A stretch of 64,000 bases of DNA. It comes from Candidatus Heimdallarchaeota archaeon (GTDB lineage Archaea > Asgardarchaeota > Heimdallarchaeia > Heimdallarchaeales > Kariarchaeaceae). Position 1 is the stretch's first letter. The number at the start of each line of letters is the position of its first letter. Below the pieces are notes generated by a model. The model made no database searches, had not been told where the DNA came from, and saw nothing but the letters and a program-made list of their open reading frames with translations. The translations under genes were made by a program, and so were the position numbers. This document shows positions 18,304 to 27,564 of this stretch, piece after piece. The DNA lies in NCBI GenBank assembly GCA_030149205.1, contig JASBSB010000004.1:98058-162057 (forward strand). Reading direction: 5' to 3'.

Positions 18304-21300
18304 ATGCTAAAAGCAAGAGCATTAGTTATATTTTTTGGATTGACAATGTTATTTCTGCTTCAACCTATTTCTGGTGTGCAAGCTCAAGTCATCACTCCAA
18401 AAAATTTACCCTCAACTCCTCATCATTTTACGGTTCAAAATTCACCCGTAAACATTCAAAGTTTAAAAGCATCTGAATATTTAATTTTTCTTCCAAACCA
18501 AGAAGAATTTAATGGTATTCTTTCAATGTTTCATGTCAAACAGAGTTATTCAAACCTTAGAGCTGTAATAGTAGATTTGACAACGAATCAATACAATATG
18601 GCTAAATCTTTGTATGGATCTCATATCTATGAAACTTCAAAAGTTGGAAACTTTTATGCTCCAAAAACAGTCAAAACTAACCCGAGTGATATCGTGACAA
18701 CTGGTCTTGACACATTGAAATTGATGTCAGTTGATAAATTATATAGCCTTGGTTACAATGGGTCCGGAATTAATGTTGGTATAATTGACAATGGGGTAAA
18801 TATAAACCATCCCGCATTGAAGGGTAAGATTACAACTCAAGTACAGGTTGGTACTGGTACACTGAGTTATAACCATGGTACTCCTGTATCAGGTATGATC
18901 GTTGCGGATGGCTCAGTGGATTCAAAGGCCTATGGAACTGCTGTTAACGCTTCTATTTACTCAGTCGCTATGGTTGAAACCAGCGCTGGTTCATTTACAT
19001 TACCAACCGTCTTAGCTGGAATGAATAGAATGTTAGCCTTTAACAAAACAGTACACATTGTAAATATGTCAGTAGGTGGTGGAGGAAATGTTTTTAATGA
19101 CATATTGAAAGTGTTTAACAGTGTGAACATGTTGGTTGTTGCTTCTGCTGGAAACGGGGGCCCAGGTAGTACAGAGACAAAAGGGCCTGTAGGATTCCCA
19201 GCAGGAACAATTGACGCAGTTGCAGTTGGAGCCACAGATCTAACCAAAAAAATCGCTGGATTTAGTTCGAGAGGTCCGACTTCTTCTTCAATAATTTTAA
19301 AACCTGATGTGGTTGCCCCAGGTGAACTGGTATATAGTACTACAAGGACTGGCTTTGGTGCAGTAAGTGGGACAAGCTTCTCATCACCAGCAACTGCAGG
19401 AGCCCTTGCAACATTAGCCAGTGCATTAAATGCAAAAGGTTATGTTTGGAACATTGGAACCTTAAAGGCAGCGCTAATTAGGGGTGCTGAAGGTACTGAC
19501 GGTGGTAATTATAACACTGGTATGGGATTTGTAAACATCTATAACTCCTATACTTATTTGATGAACCAAAACTCAGCTTCTACAGTTGCAAGAGCTTTAG
19601 CTGTTACACCCACAAATTACAAACTGTTTAGAACCAACTATTTTAGTGAAATAACAACTCAAATACATGGATATACATTGATAACATCTCATCCGAATGA
19701 AACCAGCTTTAGTATATCTGGAAACCTTTCAAGTGTTCTGTCAGTTTCATCTTCTCAAATTAACAATTCATTATTTTCACAAGAAATACCACTTACCTTA
19801 AATTCTATAGGTGCTTCGATTGCTGCTTACTCAGGAACTTTAAAGGTAAGTTTAGGCACTCAGTCAATTTCTATCCCAATAACATTGCATATAACAGGAA
19901 AAGCAAAAGCAATCATGGGATTTGATTTAAGACATACTGATTGGGATAATATAGGTGCTGACACCTTAACTGGATCAAACACTGGGAACATGGTTAACCT
20001 GGCTTATGATAAGGGTATCTGGGTAGAAACTTTCAATACACCAATCACAAGCTCACTTCTTTCTAAGTTTGACATTGTATGGATTCCTGATCCTGTTGAT
20101 GGAACCTATGATGCTAAATTCCCTTATACTGGAGCAAACTTTCTTCCATCTGAAATCACTTCATTGGAAAATTATGTCAGCTCGGGTGGAAATTTATTAA
20201 TTACATTTAATGGATACTTTCAATCTCAGGGAGTAACAACTGGAACAAATGCAACTGCAATTAATCAACTGATAGGTAAATTTGGTGTCAATACGTTTAA
20301 TAATCTAACATTTGCATCAGATGTTCATGTTGGTGTAACTGCAAATAACTTTACCAGTTTAACCAAAGGTGTTGGCACTCTGTCGCAGTTTGGTAACTTT
20401 ATGTCTTTGGATCCATCAGTGGCAGCAGCTAAAAATGCTGCATTATATCCATTAACAGGAGACTATTCTAAAACACAGTATGCTGCCTTTGACCAAATAG
20501 GTGGTGGAAGAGTTATAATTAGTGACAATAACTTTTGGACAGATAATGGAGGAAGTAGCGGTGATCCCAAATATCCATCGGGTGATAAAATTCTTGCTTC
20601 AAATGCATACGATTGGTTCTTGGCTAAGGATAAAATAATTCCACTTAATATGAAGGTTGAGAATCGAAATATCAAACTAACAGTCGGCGCATTCTCTGGT
20701 GGTTCTCCAGTGTCGAATCTAAATGCAGTAAGACTTCATGTGGGTGCAATACCCAAGGAGACTTTACCGATGACTTCATTAGGGGCTGGCAAGTTTTCAT
20801 TGGATTATAAGGCTACACTTGACGGTATTCATGTTATACAGGTTGCAAACTCAGCTGGTGAGTATGTAAGACTTAGCACGCTTCTTGATCTGCTTCCGCC
20901 TCAAATTTCAACTAACTTGAAAAATGAAACTTATGTAGATCCAGGCCTCCAGTACATAAAGTTTGAATTTAATATAACGGATTCTACCTATCAGGTTAAA
21001 GGAAATGATATTACAATAATTTTGGATGGAAACGTCCAAAACAGAACTGAAGCAACAAGGATTGTAAATGGAAAACAACTCATAATTGTAATTTCGGTTC
21101 AAAACCTAGATCCCAACAAAAAGCTTCATACGCTAAAAATAGAGGCAAAGGACATGTCGAACAATATTGGGACATTTATTCTTATATTCCAGCGTGGCAT
21201 AGCTCCTTCTACAACTTCAACATCTAAGGCAGCAGGGGGATTCCTTCCCTTTAATTTTCTACCTTTTGTAATTACATTAATTGGGATATTTCCCTTGATA

Positions 21301-21339
21301 CAAAAGTATCGTAAAAAACTGAAACGTTCTGAATCATAA
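18304..21339 (+). CDS. Large secreted subtilase with site-1-protease-like layout
   Basis: 1011-residue S8 peptidase. Order: signal peptide (1-27), propeptide-like region (about 55-120), catalytic domain (about 135-415) with Asp162 in GIIDNG, His191 in NHGTPVSG, oxyanion Asn284 in SAGNGG and Ser358 in SGTSFSSP. Next comes a beta domain (about 430-535), then a domain at about 540-780 (GFDLRHTDWDN..., KFDIVWIPDP, ENYVSSGGNLLITF, GGGRVIISDNNFW). This resembles the amidotransferase-like domain after the protease in eukaryotic site-1 protease (MBTPS1/SKI-1). Immunoglobulin-like beta repeats and a C-terminal membrane helix (about 982-1000) followed by a basic tail complete it. It should act outside the cell, tethered by the C-terminus. 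Confidence 0.85.
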   Translation: MLKARALVIFFGLTMLFLLQPISGVQAQVITPKNLPSTPHHFTVQNSPVNIQSLKASEYLIFLPNQEEFNGILSMFHVKQSYSNLRAVIVDLTTNQYNMAKSLYGSHIYETSKVGNFYAPKTVKTNPSDIVTTGLDTLKLMSVDKLYSLGYNGSGINVGIIDNGVNINHPALKGKITTQVQVGTGTLSYNHGTPVSGMIVADGSVDSKAYGTAVNASIYSVAMVETSAGSFTLPTVLAGMNRMLAFNKTVHIVNMSVGGGGNVFNDILKVFNSVNMLVVASAGNGGPGSTETKGPVGFPAGTIDAVAVGATDLTKKIAGFSSRGPTSSSIILKPDVVAPGELVYSTTRTGFGAVSGTSFSSPATAGALATLASALNAKGYVWNIGTLKAALIRGAEGTDGGNYNTGMGFVNIYNSYTYLMNQNSASTVARALAVTPTNYKLFRTNYFSEITTQIHGYTLITSHPNETSFSISGNLSSVLSVSSSQINNSLFSQEIPLTLNSIGASIAAYSGTLKVSLGTQSISIPITLHITGKAKAIMGFDLRHTDWDNIGADTLTGSNTGNMVNLAYDKGIWVETFNTPITSSLLSKFDIVWIPDPVDGTYDAKFPYTGANFLPSEITSLENYVSSGGNLLITFNGYFQSQGVTTGTNATAINQLIGKFGVNTFNNLTFASDVHVGVTANNFTSLTKGVGTLSQFGNFMSLDPSVAAAKNAALYPLTGDYSKTQYAAFDQIGGGRVIISDNNFWTDNGGSSGDPKYPSGDKILASNAYDWFLAKDKIIPLNMKVENRNIKLTVGAFSGGSPVSNLNAVRLHVGAIPKETLPMTSLGAGKFSLDYKATLDGIHVIQVANSAGEYVRLSTLLDLLPPQISTNLKNETYVDPGLQYIKFEFNITDSTYQVKGNDITIILDGNVQNRTEATRIVNGKQLIIVISVQNLDPNKKLHTLKIEAKDMSNNIGTFILIFQRGIAPSTTSTSKAAGGFLPFNFLPFVITLIGIFPLIQKYRKKLKRSES

Positions 21340-21399
21340 AAACTACTTTACTTATTCTCAAGTCGAAAAGAATATTAGAATTACTTGTAACTTTAATTA

Positions 21400-21879
21400 A
21401 TGGAAATTCTACAGATCAACATAAAATCTAGAAAGGTTGGTGAACCGGGTATCCCTAAGCACCCAGTAAACGAAGTTGTTGTAAGCCAATCTGGTGTATC
21501 TGGTGATTTTAATGTCTATAGATTTAATTCTAAGAAAAATACCCCTGACAGGGCTGTGTTAATTATGACTGAAGATATACTTAATCAACTTAACAAGGAA
21601 GGTTGGAAAGTTAAATCTGGAGATCTTGGTGAAAATTTTTTGATTGATGGGGTAAGCTATTCAGAGCTAGAAGCTGGAATGAAGGTAAAGCTTGGTGGAA
21701 TACAAATTGAATTGACCGAACAAGCACAACCTTGCAGGACATTAAGACATTTAAGATATATTGGGGACGAAAACATCAATGGTTTTATTAATACTCTGAA
21801 GGGAAGAAGAGGCTGGTATGCAAAAGTTATTCAAGAGGGTACGGTCAATGTACACGATCCCATTGCCTTAATGGTGTAG
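21400..21879 (+). CDS. MOSC-domain protein
   Basis: 159 residues matching the MOSC (molybdenum cofactor sulfurase C-terminal) domain: GDLGENFLIDG near residues 75-85, the conserved Cys in QAQPCRTL (about 110), and RRGWYAKVIQEG with a Gly-rich end. MOSC proteins carry sulfur or act as Moco-dependent reductase modules such as YiiM; no ferredoxin or oxidoreductase partner is fused or adjacent. ATG at 21400. It ends one base before the convergent membrane-protein gene. Confidence 0.85.
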   Translation: MEILQINIKSRKVGEPGIPKHPVNEVVVSQSGVSGDFNVYRFNSKKNTPDRAVLIMTEDILNQLNKEGWKVKSGDLGENFLIDGVSYSELEAGMKVKLGGIQIELTEQAQPCRTLRHLRYIGDENINGFINTLKGRRGWYAKVIQEGTVNVHDPIALMV

Positions 21880-21880
21880 T

Positions 21881-22852
21881 TTAATGTATAAATTGAAAGA
21901 TCAAGAGAAAAAATTGGACTATATGGGTAATCAACTGATTAATATCAAAATTTTGAATTATTGAAACGATATCAAGGTTCAGTATCCATCCTTCATTGGC
22001 CTGAAGAAAAATGATAGAGAATACGCTTAGCCAAAGATGTTTCCCATTTGAGTTGATTGAATCATAGGAGATCTGACTGGAATTTAATATATTTTCTTGG
22101 ACTCTGCTCGTTAGTTGACTACCTTCTGCAATCATTGCGTCATCCATCCATTGAAGATTTTTTAGATAATTTGAGAAGGTATTGCTTATAGAAGCTCTAG
22201 ATGCCATCATCATTGGGGCCTGTATCCCCAAGAAAATGATATTTAAAGAAATTTTCTCTGTTTTTTGGAAGAAGCTTAAATCAATATTTCCAGAGCTAAT
22301 CAGGTTCAATCCAGTCACAACTAAATAAAACCCAAAAGCCACGAAAGTTAAAACTTTGATCAATCTAATAAGTTCTTTTCTGGGGTACAGAAGACCATAA
22401 AAAAATGAGGCAACAGTGCCACGTTTTGGTGCAAAAGGATCGATTGTTAAACTTAAATACCTCATATCAGCGGTCAATTTCCAAGTCAAGAATAATGCTA
22501 AGATAATTCGTGAGAGACCTGATAATACCACAGGTTCACTGCTATGAAGACCCTGAGTCGCAGCGAGAAAAATCCCAAGATTTACACTGGTGAAAGCCAC
22601 AGCACTAACTGTAATATCAAAAAGTGCAGTAATGTTATTTAGATAAACAAAAACCAATAGAACTGCTGCGATAATCAATGAATATGTGATAATAATAATT
22701 CTTTGATTCTGTATTAAATGTGAGTAATAAATGTTTAAAACAAAGAAAATCAATGAAAGATAAAAGGTAAAATTCGCAACTTTTTTTTCGTTGATATTGA
22801 AATTCGCAGGTAAGTTCACAATATATAATATTGAATTTGAAATATATAACAT
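21881..22852 (-). CDS. Polytopic membrane protein, unknown
   Basis: 323 residues with about six or seven hydrophobic helices in the first 210 residues and one at the very C-terminus. A polar segment at about 215-260 (SNTFSNYLKNLQWMDD) separates them. I do not recognise a family: no transporter motif, and no ECF-T arginine motif that I would trust. ATG at 22852. It is on the same strand as the SDR and cheD/cheC genes but 130 bases downstream of them, so it may be independent. Confidence 0.55.
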   Translation of the reverse strand: MLYISNSILYIVNLPANFNINEKKVANFTFYLSLIFFVLNIYYSHLIQNQRIIIITYSLIIAAVLLVFVYLNNITALFDITVSAVAFTSVNLGIFLAATQGLHSSEPVVLSGLSRIILALFLTWKLTADMRYLSLTIDPFAPKRGTVASFFYGLLYPRKELIRLIKVLTFVAFGFYLVVTGLNLISSGNIDLSFFQKTEKISLNIIFLGIQAPMMMASRASISNTFSNYLKNLQWMDDAMIAEGSQLTSRVQENILNSSQISYDSINSNGKHLWLSVFSIIFLQANEGWILNLDIVSIIQNFDINQLITHIVQFFLLIFQFIH

Positions 22853-22984
22853 TTTTTAAATGACAGAGTTACTAGAAAGTGGTATCACCCTTTAATTATA
22901 AGAATTTATTAAATTTGTTGAACTTAAATTGTATGAATTTAGAATAAATATAATTCTTCTAAATTATTGTTTCAAATATTTCTC

Positions 22985-23782
22985 TTACTCATCCAAGTTA
23001 ACTAGAAGATTACCATTTTTGTCAAAGAAACGATTCTTATAACGCCAAGCCGTTAAAAATCTAAATGTGGCTTTTTTCTGTGTTAGAAATTTTATATACT
23101 TATTTGAACCGCTCACTGACTTCATTCTTGGAACTAGAAAGTCAGCTATAGTACTTGGTTTTTCTGCTAATATATTAAAAATTTTTTTTGTTCTGTTATT
23201 TGATCCAGTTAGCAATAAATCAGTTAGCACCATTCCAGGACTGGCTGTGTGAACTCCAACTCCTGAATTTTTTAGTTCTAGGGTTAATCCTTTAGCAATC
23301 ATTGGTATTGCTCGTTTTGTGGTCGAATACGGTAAGTATCCACGTGTAACTCGCCCATTGCTCCCTAGTCCGTCGATATTGAATATTTTTCCAGAATTTT
23401 GGTTGATTAATATAGGTAGTACCGCTCTAGTACAATATAAGGTTCCTAGCAAATTTGTTTCAACTATTCTTCTAATGGTTTCAATATTATAGTTTGAAAA
23501 ATCAACATGATCTTCCGAATCAATACCTGCATTGTTTATCCAAATATCTATAGCTCCGAGAACCTCTTTTGAATAGGTTACCAAAGAATCAACTGCTTCA
23601 TATTTAGTAACATCTGCTTGGAATGTGTAAAGTTGATTCGTATCCCTAACTGAGTTTTTTGCTTTTGATAGGTTTTCAAGACTCCTTGAAGAAATAACAA
23701 CAGAATCCCCTAATGAAATAAATTTTTTTGCGAGTGCTAATCCTACCCCTTTTGACCCACCAGTTATAACCACATTGACCAT
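22985..23782 (-). CDS. SDR-family reductase resembling chlorophyll(ide) b reductase (NYC1/NOL)
   Basis: Short-chain dehydrogenase with the NAD(P) motif TGGSKGVG at the N-terminus, NNAG, and active-site Tyr-x-x-x-Lys in YSTTK. Beyond the general fold it carries stretches typical of the NYC1/NOL subgroup as I recall it from plants: DIWINNAG, KIFNIDGLGS, VGVHTASPGMVLTDLLL and a C-terminal LTAWRYKNRFFD. In plants these enzymes reduce the 7-formyl group of chlorophyll b; the archaeal substrate is unknown. The ATG at 23782 is used; the frame is open to a TTG at 23833 that would add a hydrophobic leader and overlap cheD by four bases. It lies directly after cheC-cheD on the same strand. Confidence 0.8.
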   Translation of the reverse strand: MVNVVITGGSKGVGLALAKKFISLGDSVVISSRSLENLSKAKNSVRDTNQLYTFQADVTKYEAVDSLVTYSKEVLGAIDIWINNAGIDSEDHVDFSNYNIETIRRIVETNLLGTLYCTRAVLPILINQNSGKIFNIDGLGSNGRVTRGYLPYSTTKRAIPMIAKGLTLELKNSGVGVHTASPGMVLTDLLLTGSNNRTKKIFNILAEKPSTIADFLVPRMKSVSGSNKYIKFLTQKKATFRFLTAWRYKNRFFDKNGNLLVNLDE

Positions 23783-23829
23783 AATTAGAGGAAATAGAAC
23801 ACCCTTGATAAAGTGCAAGAAATCAGAAA

Positions 23830-24312
23830 TCAAATATTGTAGGTTTTTTTATTCATAACTTGTTTAATTGTCAATAATCCCGATTCTAAGTTAAAAATAA
23901 TGGTTCTCCCAAAATTTTCCCCTACATCTTTAGCCACAACTGGTATGTTGTTTTCAGTTAACAATCTCAATACAGCCTCAATATTTCTTTGACCAACATC
24001 CATTATGCTTAGGTTCGAAACATCAAACATTCTTGCTCCTCCTGCAATTTTTGCAATTAGGTTCGACCTTTGTGCTCCTCTCGCCACTGTCATCTTTATT
24101 GCTTCAGGTATTGCAGTTGTTGCAAATTTTCCTGGGAGACTATTTGATGTTCCTGTGATTTCAGGTAAAAGAATATGGGCAAGAGCCCCAATTTTAGTTG
24201 ATTGATCATAGATAACCACACCTACACAACTTCCTAATGCTAACGCTTGGAGAACATCTGGTGATTTACTCATAACTATCTCTCCAATTTTAGCAGTGTG
24301 GGTTGTTGACAT
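23830..24312 (-). CDS. cheD: Chemoreceptor glutamine deamidase CheD
   Basis: About 160 residues. CheD deamidates receptor glutamines and binds CheC. The signature ALGSCVGVVIYD with catalytic Cys, the His in AHILLPE, KIAGGARMF and GQRNIEAV are all present. The ATG at 24312 has a GGAGGA about eleven bases upstream; a TTG at 24336 within the cheC end is possible but unlikely. It follows cheC by a few bases, the usual functional pair. Confidence 0.9.
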   Translation of the reverse strand: MSTTHTAKIGEIVMSKSPDVLQALALGSCVGVVIYDQSTKIGALAHILLPEITGTSNSLPGKFATTAIPEAIKMTVARGAQRSNLIAKIAGGARMFDVSNLSIMDVGQRNIEAVLRLLTENNIPVVAKDVGENFGRTIIFNLESGLLTIKQVMNKKTYNI

Positions 24313-24316
24313 TTGT

Positions 24317-24970
24317 TTAGGGTTCCTCCATTCCAAATAGATTAGACATCAAAGATTTCATCGCCATCTTATCAGGTAATAAGAGTATATCTCCTTTTAT
24401 CGTCTCCTCATCAGTAAACACATCAACTTCAACAAGAAGGAACATATTAGAATCATCAAGGCTATGGGTTATTAGTTCATCTGTTAATGCCCCTACCATA
24501 TCGATAGCCAATATTGGGGGACTTGGAAACCACTTTGTCTCAGCAAAGCTATTTATAGCAGAAATTGTTTGCAACAATAAAATATTACCTGTTTCCTTGA
24601 TTATAGAGGAATTAACCTCATCGAGTTTTTCCAAAGACTCTACAGTTGATTTTGTTGTTAATATGTTCAATAAGGATCTAACTGAAAGAGCATTAAATAT
24701 GAGCAGCATATTCAACATCCCATTGCTGTCCTCTGCTGTTTCTTGTAATATCCCAGCCACTATCTCTTCAGAACTTTCAGCCAATGTGTCAGCCACATCT
24801 GCAACCGAAACAAATCTTACTCTTGGAATACTCATTTCGACTTTTCGGTTAAGAAGTTGAGAGAGAGCGGTTGCTGCATGTCCAACACCGATATTGCTGA
24901 TTTCTTGTAATATCTCAATTTTTGGGTTAAATTGAGCATAGAAATCATTATCAGGTAAGTCAAAACCCAT
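24317..24970 (-). CDS. cheC: CheY-phosphate phosphatase CheC
   Basis: 217 residues with the two CheC/FliY-type active-site helices: E-I-x-N-I-G-x-G near residue 22-33 (LQEISNIGVGHA) and IIKETGNILLLQ near residue 125. Both Glu/Asn pairs that act on CheY aspartyl phosphate are kept. It is followed at once by cheD, its regulator in known archaeal and Bacillus systems. ATG at 24970. Confidence 0.9.
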   Translation of the reverse strand: MGFDLPDNDFYAQFNPKIEILQEISNIGVGHAATALSQLLNRKVEMSIPRVRFVSVADVADTLAESSEEIVAGILQETAEDSNGMLNMLLIFNALSVRSLLNILTTKSTVESLEKLDEVNSSIIKETGNILLLQTISAINSFAETKWFPSPPILAIDMVGALTDELITHSLDDSNMFLLVEVDVFTDEETIKGDILLLPDKMAMKSLMSNLFGMEEP

Positions 24971-25110
24971 TACAATCTTGTTTAAATTTACTCAGATAAA
25001 AACTAAGTGATTGTATGATGATTTAATTGAATTGTTGACTCTGAAAGCATCAATTACCCCTACGTAAAATGTATAAGTAAATTTTTAATACCGATTTTTT
25101 GACTAAAAAT

Positions 25111-26304
25111 ATGAGACAACAGCTCACCCTGATATTAAGTATCCAAGTAATGATAATAATGACTGGATTCGGTATTGTGTTTCCTATCATGCCAAAATAC
25201 TTAGAGCATTTCAATGGTACGGTCTTCGACTTAGGGGTTATGTCTGCGATGTGGGCTGTAAGTGCATTCATTACTTCACCTATAATGGGTTATCTAATTG
25301 ATAAGATTGGGGCAAAATACGTGATTATTCTGAATTTAGTAGGATTTGCCCTCGTTAACTTTTTATTTGCTTTTGCCCAAAATGTAACACATCTGATTAT
25401 CCTTAGAACCATTGAAGGCGGAATATCCTCAGGGGTTATGCCCGCTGCGATAACATTGGTTTCATTTTATAGCTCTGAAGAAACACGCTCTCGCCATATT
25501 GGGTACGTGAGTGCAGGAAGTTCAATAGGAATAATAATTGGACCTGTTATAGGTGGGGTATTGCTGGAATTGTATTCATTTACCGCACCTTTCATGTTTT
25601 CCGGTGCATTAGGCTTACTGGGGGCAGTTTTTGCAATATTGTATGTACCAAATAAGAAAGGTGATGGGATTGAAGAAAAATCATTACTTTCAATTTCGAC
25701 CTTTGACAAACTCCCAAAACCAAGTTATGCATTCACCTTGTTCTTGTTTGTTAATTTGACAAGCGCCTTAAGTTGGATGTTAATTGAACCGGGTTTTTCA
25801 TTTTACATTTATAATGTACTCCTGTTGACTCCGATTGATTTTGCAATTTTTGTTTCAACATATGGACTATCATTAGCATTATTTCAAATTTTATTAGGTG
25901 GACTCTCAGACTCCTACGGGAGGAAACCTATTATTTTTATCGGGTTAGTGCTTAATGGGTTGTTTTATATCCTTATGATTTATTCAACAAATTTGATTGC
26001 TCTAGTGCTATCATCAATTGTTGCTGGTGTAGCATTGGGGATGATGAGTCCTGCATTGAACGCTTGGATCACAGAGTCTATAGAGCCTGAAAACAGAGGA
26101 TTCGTTTTAGGACTGACAAATTCTTCGATTGCCTTTGCACAAATTATCGGTCCGTTGATTGGAAGTTATTACTATGACTTGTATGGCTCAACTGTTATGA
26201 TCTCATTATTCATTGTGGGTTCATTAATCTCTTTGATAGGAGCTCTGGTGGTTATTCCTACGAAACTGAAAACTCAACCATTAAGTACCGAATTAATTAC
26301 TTGA
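25111..26304 (+). CDS. MFS transporter, drug-efflux-like
   Basis: About 397 residues with twelve predicted helices. Features are the loop after helix 2 (GYLIDKIGAKYVII), the helix 5 antiporter-like stretch SIGIIIGPVIGGVL, and the repeated loop GGLSDSYGRKPIIF after helix 8. These fit the DHA1 drug:proton antiporter group; the substrate is unknown. The ATG at 25111 lies about 25 bases behind ATTTTTAATA (leaderless), so the TTG at 25099 is rejected. Its end overlaps the convergent cheY by 31 bases. Confidence 0.8.
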   Translation: MRQQLTLILSIQVMIIMTGFGIVFPIMPKYLEHFNGTVFDLGVMSAMWAVSAFITSPIMGYLIDKIGAKYVIILNLVGFALVNFLFAFAQNVTHLIILRTIEGGISSGVMPAAITLVSFYSSEETRSRHIGYVSAGSSIGIIIGPVIGGVLLELYSFTAPFMFSGALGLLGAVFAILYVPNKKGDGIEEKSLLSISTFDKLPKPSYAFTLFLFVNLTSALSWMLIEPGFSFYIYNVLLLTPIDFAIFVSTYGLSLALFQILLGGLSDSYGRKPIIFIGLVLNGLFYILMIYSTNLIALVLSSIVAGVALGMMSPALNAWITESIEPENRGFVLGLTNSSIAFAQIIGPLIGSYYYDLYGSTVMISLFIVGSLISLIGALVVIPTKLKTQPLSTELIT

Positions 26305-26642
26305 GCCAGTTGACTCAACCTAAAAGGTTTGGTGACATAATCTTTTGCTCCTGCTTTTAAACATGGTTTAACGATATGTTCGCTAGAGATCGAAGTTACC
26401 ATAACAATTTTAGCTTCAGGATTGATTGTTAAAATTCGTTTAAGAGTTTGTAACCCGTCAAGTTTAGGCATAACAACATCTAATGTTACTAAATCAATAT
26501 CATGAAAGTGTTTTGCATATGTGTCAACAGCATCAAGCCCATTTGATGCTCGATATACCACGGTATGGTTCATCTTCTTGAGAAGCTTCTCAATGACCAT
26601 TACCATAAATCTCGCATCATCACAAACCATTATCCTGGCCAT
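26274..26642 (-). CDS. cheY: Chemotaxis response regulator CheY
   Basis: 122-residue single receiver domain. Acidic pocket Asp8/Asp9 (MVCDDAR), phospho-acceptor Asp54 (VTLDVVMP), Thr/Ser switch (MVTSIS) and Lys in YVTKPF are present. It should carry the signal from CheA to the archaellum motor through CheF-like adaptors. It lies four bases after cheW on the same strand. A second CheY is encoded at 30.2 kb. Confidence 0.85.
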   Translation of the reverse strand: MARIMVCDDARFMVMVIEKLLKKMNHTVVYRASNGLDAVDTYAKHFHDIDLVTLDVVMPKLDGLQTLKRILTINPEAKIVMVTSISSEHIVKPCLKAGAKDYVTKPFRLSQLAQVINSVLNG

Positions 26643-26646
26643 TTAA

Positions 26647-27453
26647 TTATGAACCATCCATAGCACTTTGAATTTTATCGACAAGTTCTTCTTTTTTGCT
26701 ACGAGTGCTTACTCCATCAATTCCCATTTCAATTGCTATCCTGAGGAGTTCAGCTTTGGTCAAGCTGGCTAAGTCTAAGGGACTATCACCAAATTGATCA
26801 TCAGATGTCACCTTTCTCATTCCCTGGTCACTGACTATGTAATCATCGTCCTCCAAATCATCATCAGAAAAGTCAACACGGGAATCTGAGATTTGTTGGT
26901 CAGTTAAAACAACTTCATCCGAATCTCCACCCTGATCAATTGGACCAGAGACCTTTTCTCGAACAGTCGCAAGCTTTTCTAATTCTTTTATATCAAACTG
27001 TGAGAGCACATTATCAAGATTAAGTATGATTACGATTCCCAGATCTGTTTGAACAACACCTTCCATAAAGTTTGATTTTTCAGTCCCTGAAATCAAGGAA
27101 ATTGAGCTTTGAATTTGAGTGCTATCAACTGTGATAACTGTCTCGACATAATCAACTAACAATCCAATTACAGTTTTACCTATGTTAATAATCAATACAT
27201 AGTTTCTATCTTCCTCATCATAATCACGCTGTGGTTTCGTGGATTCTTCAATCAAAAGTCTCCTTTTAAGATCAATTGTCGTTACAATCTGACCTCGAAA
27301 GTTGATAACACCAGCCACATATTTTGGAGATTGAGGGATTGGTGTGATAGAATCAGGGACAAAAACCTCTTTGATTTTATGAACATCTATTGCAAAATAT
27401 TCATGATTGAGTAAGAACGCAACTAATTTTTGTTGTGAAATTTGTTTACTCAT
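26647..27453 (-). CDS. cheW: CheW coupling protein with C-terminal Rho_N/SAP-like domain
   Basis: 268 residues. Residues about 1-155 are a CheW domain (VAFLLNHEYFAIDVHKIKEV, GVINFRGQIVTTIDL) that links receptors to CheA. Normal CheW ends near there. Here a long acidic linker (about 160-225, rich in Asp and Glu) leads to a C-terminal helix-extension-helix of about 40 residues: SLTKAELLRIAIEMGIDG, then STRSKKEELVDKI. This resembles the Rho N-terminal/SAP-type module that binds nucleic acid in other proteins. The ATG at 27453 is clear, and cheY follows after four bases. Whether the tail binds DNA or protein is open. Confidence 0.85.
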   Translation of the reverse strand: MSKQISQQKLVAFLLNHEYFAIDVHKIKEVFVPDSITPIPQSPKYVAGVINFRGQIVTTIDLKRRLLIEESTKPQRDYDEEDRNYVLIINIGKTVIGLLVDYVETVITVDSTQIQSSISLISGTEKSNFMEGVVQTDLGIVIILNLDNVLSQFDIKELEKLATVREKVSGPIDQGGDSDEVVLTDQQISDSRVDFSDDDLEDDDYIVSDQGMRKVTSDDQFGDSPLDLASLTKAELLRIAIEMGIDGVSTRSKKEELVDKIQSAMDGS

Positions 27454-27564
27454 TTTCTGTGTTCCTGAATCTATGAAAATTTAGCACATAAAAAAGTATT
27501 CTACAACCTCTTGAATTATTTGTAAGCTCTTCCCATAATTTCACTAAAATTTGCTCTCCTAAAC

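Noticed and set aside
18285..18476. Short plus-strand reading frame at the start of the large subtilase
   Set aside because: It overlaps the subtilase start in another frame, and its peptide has no coding character.
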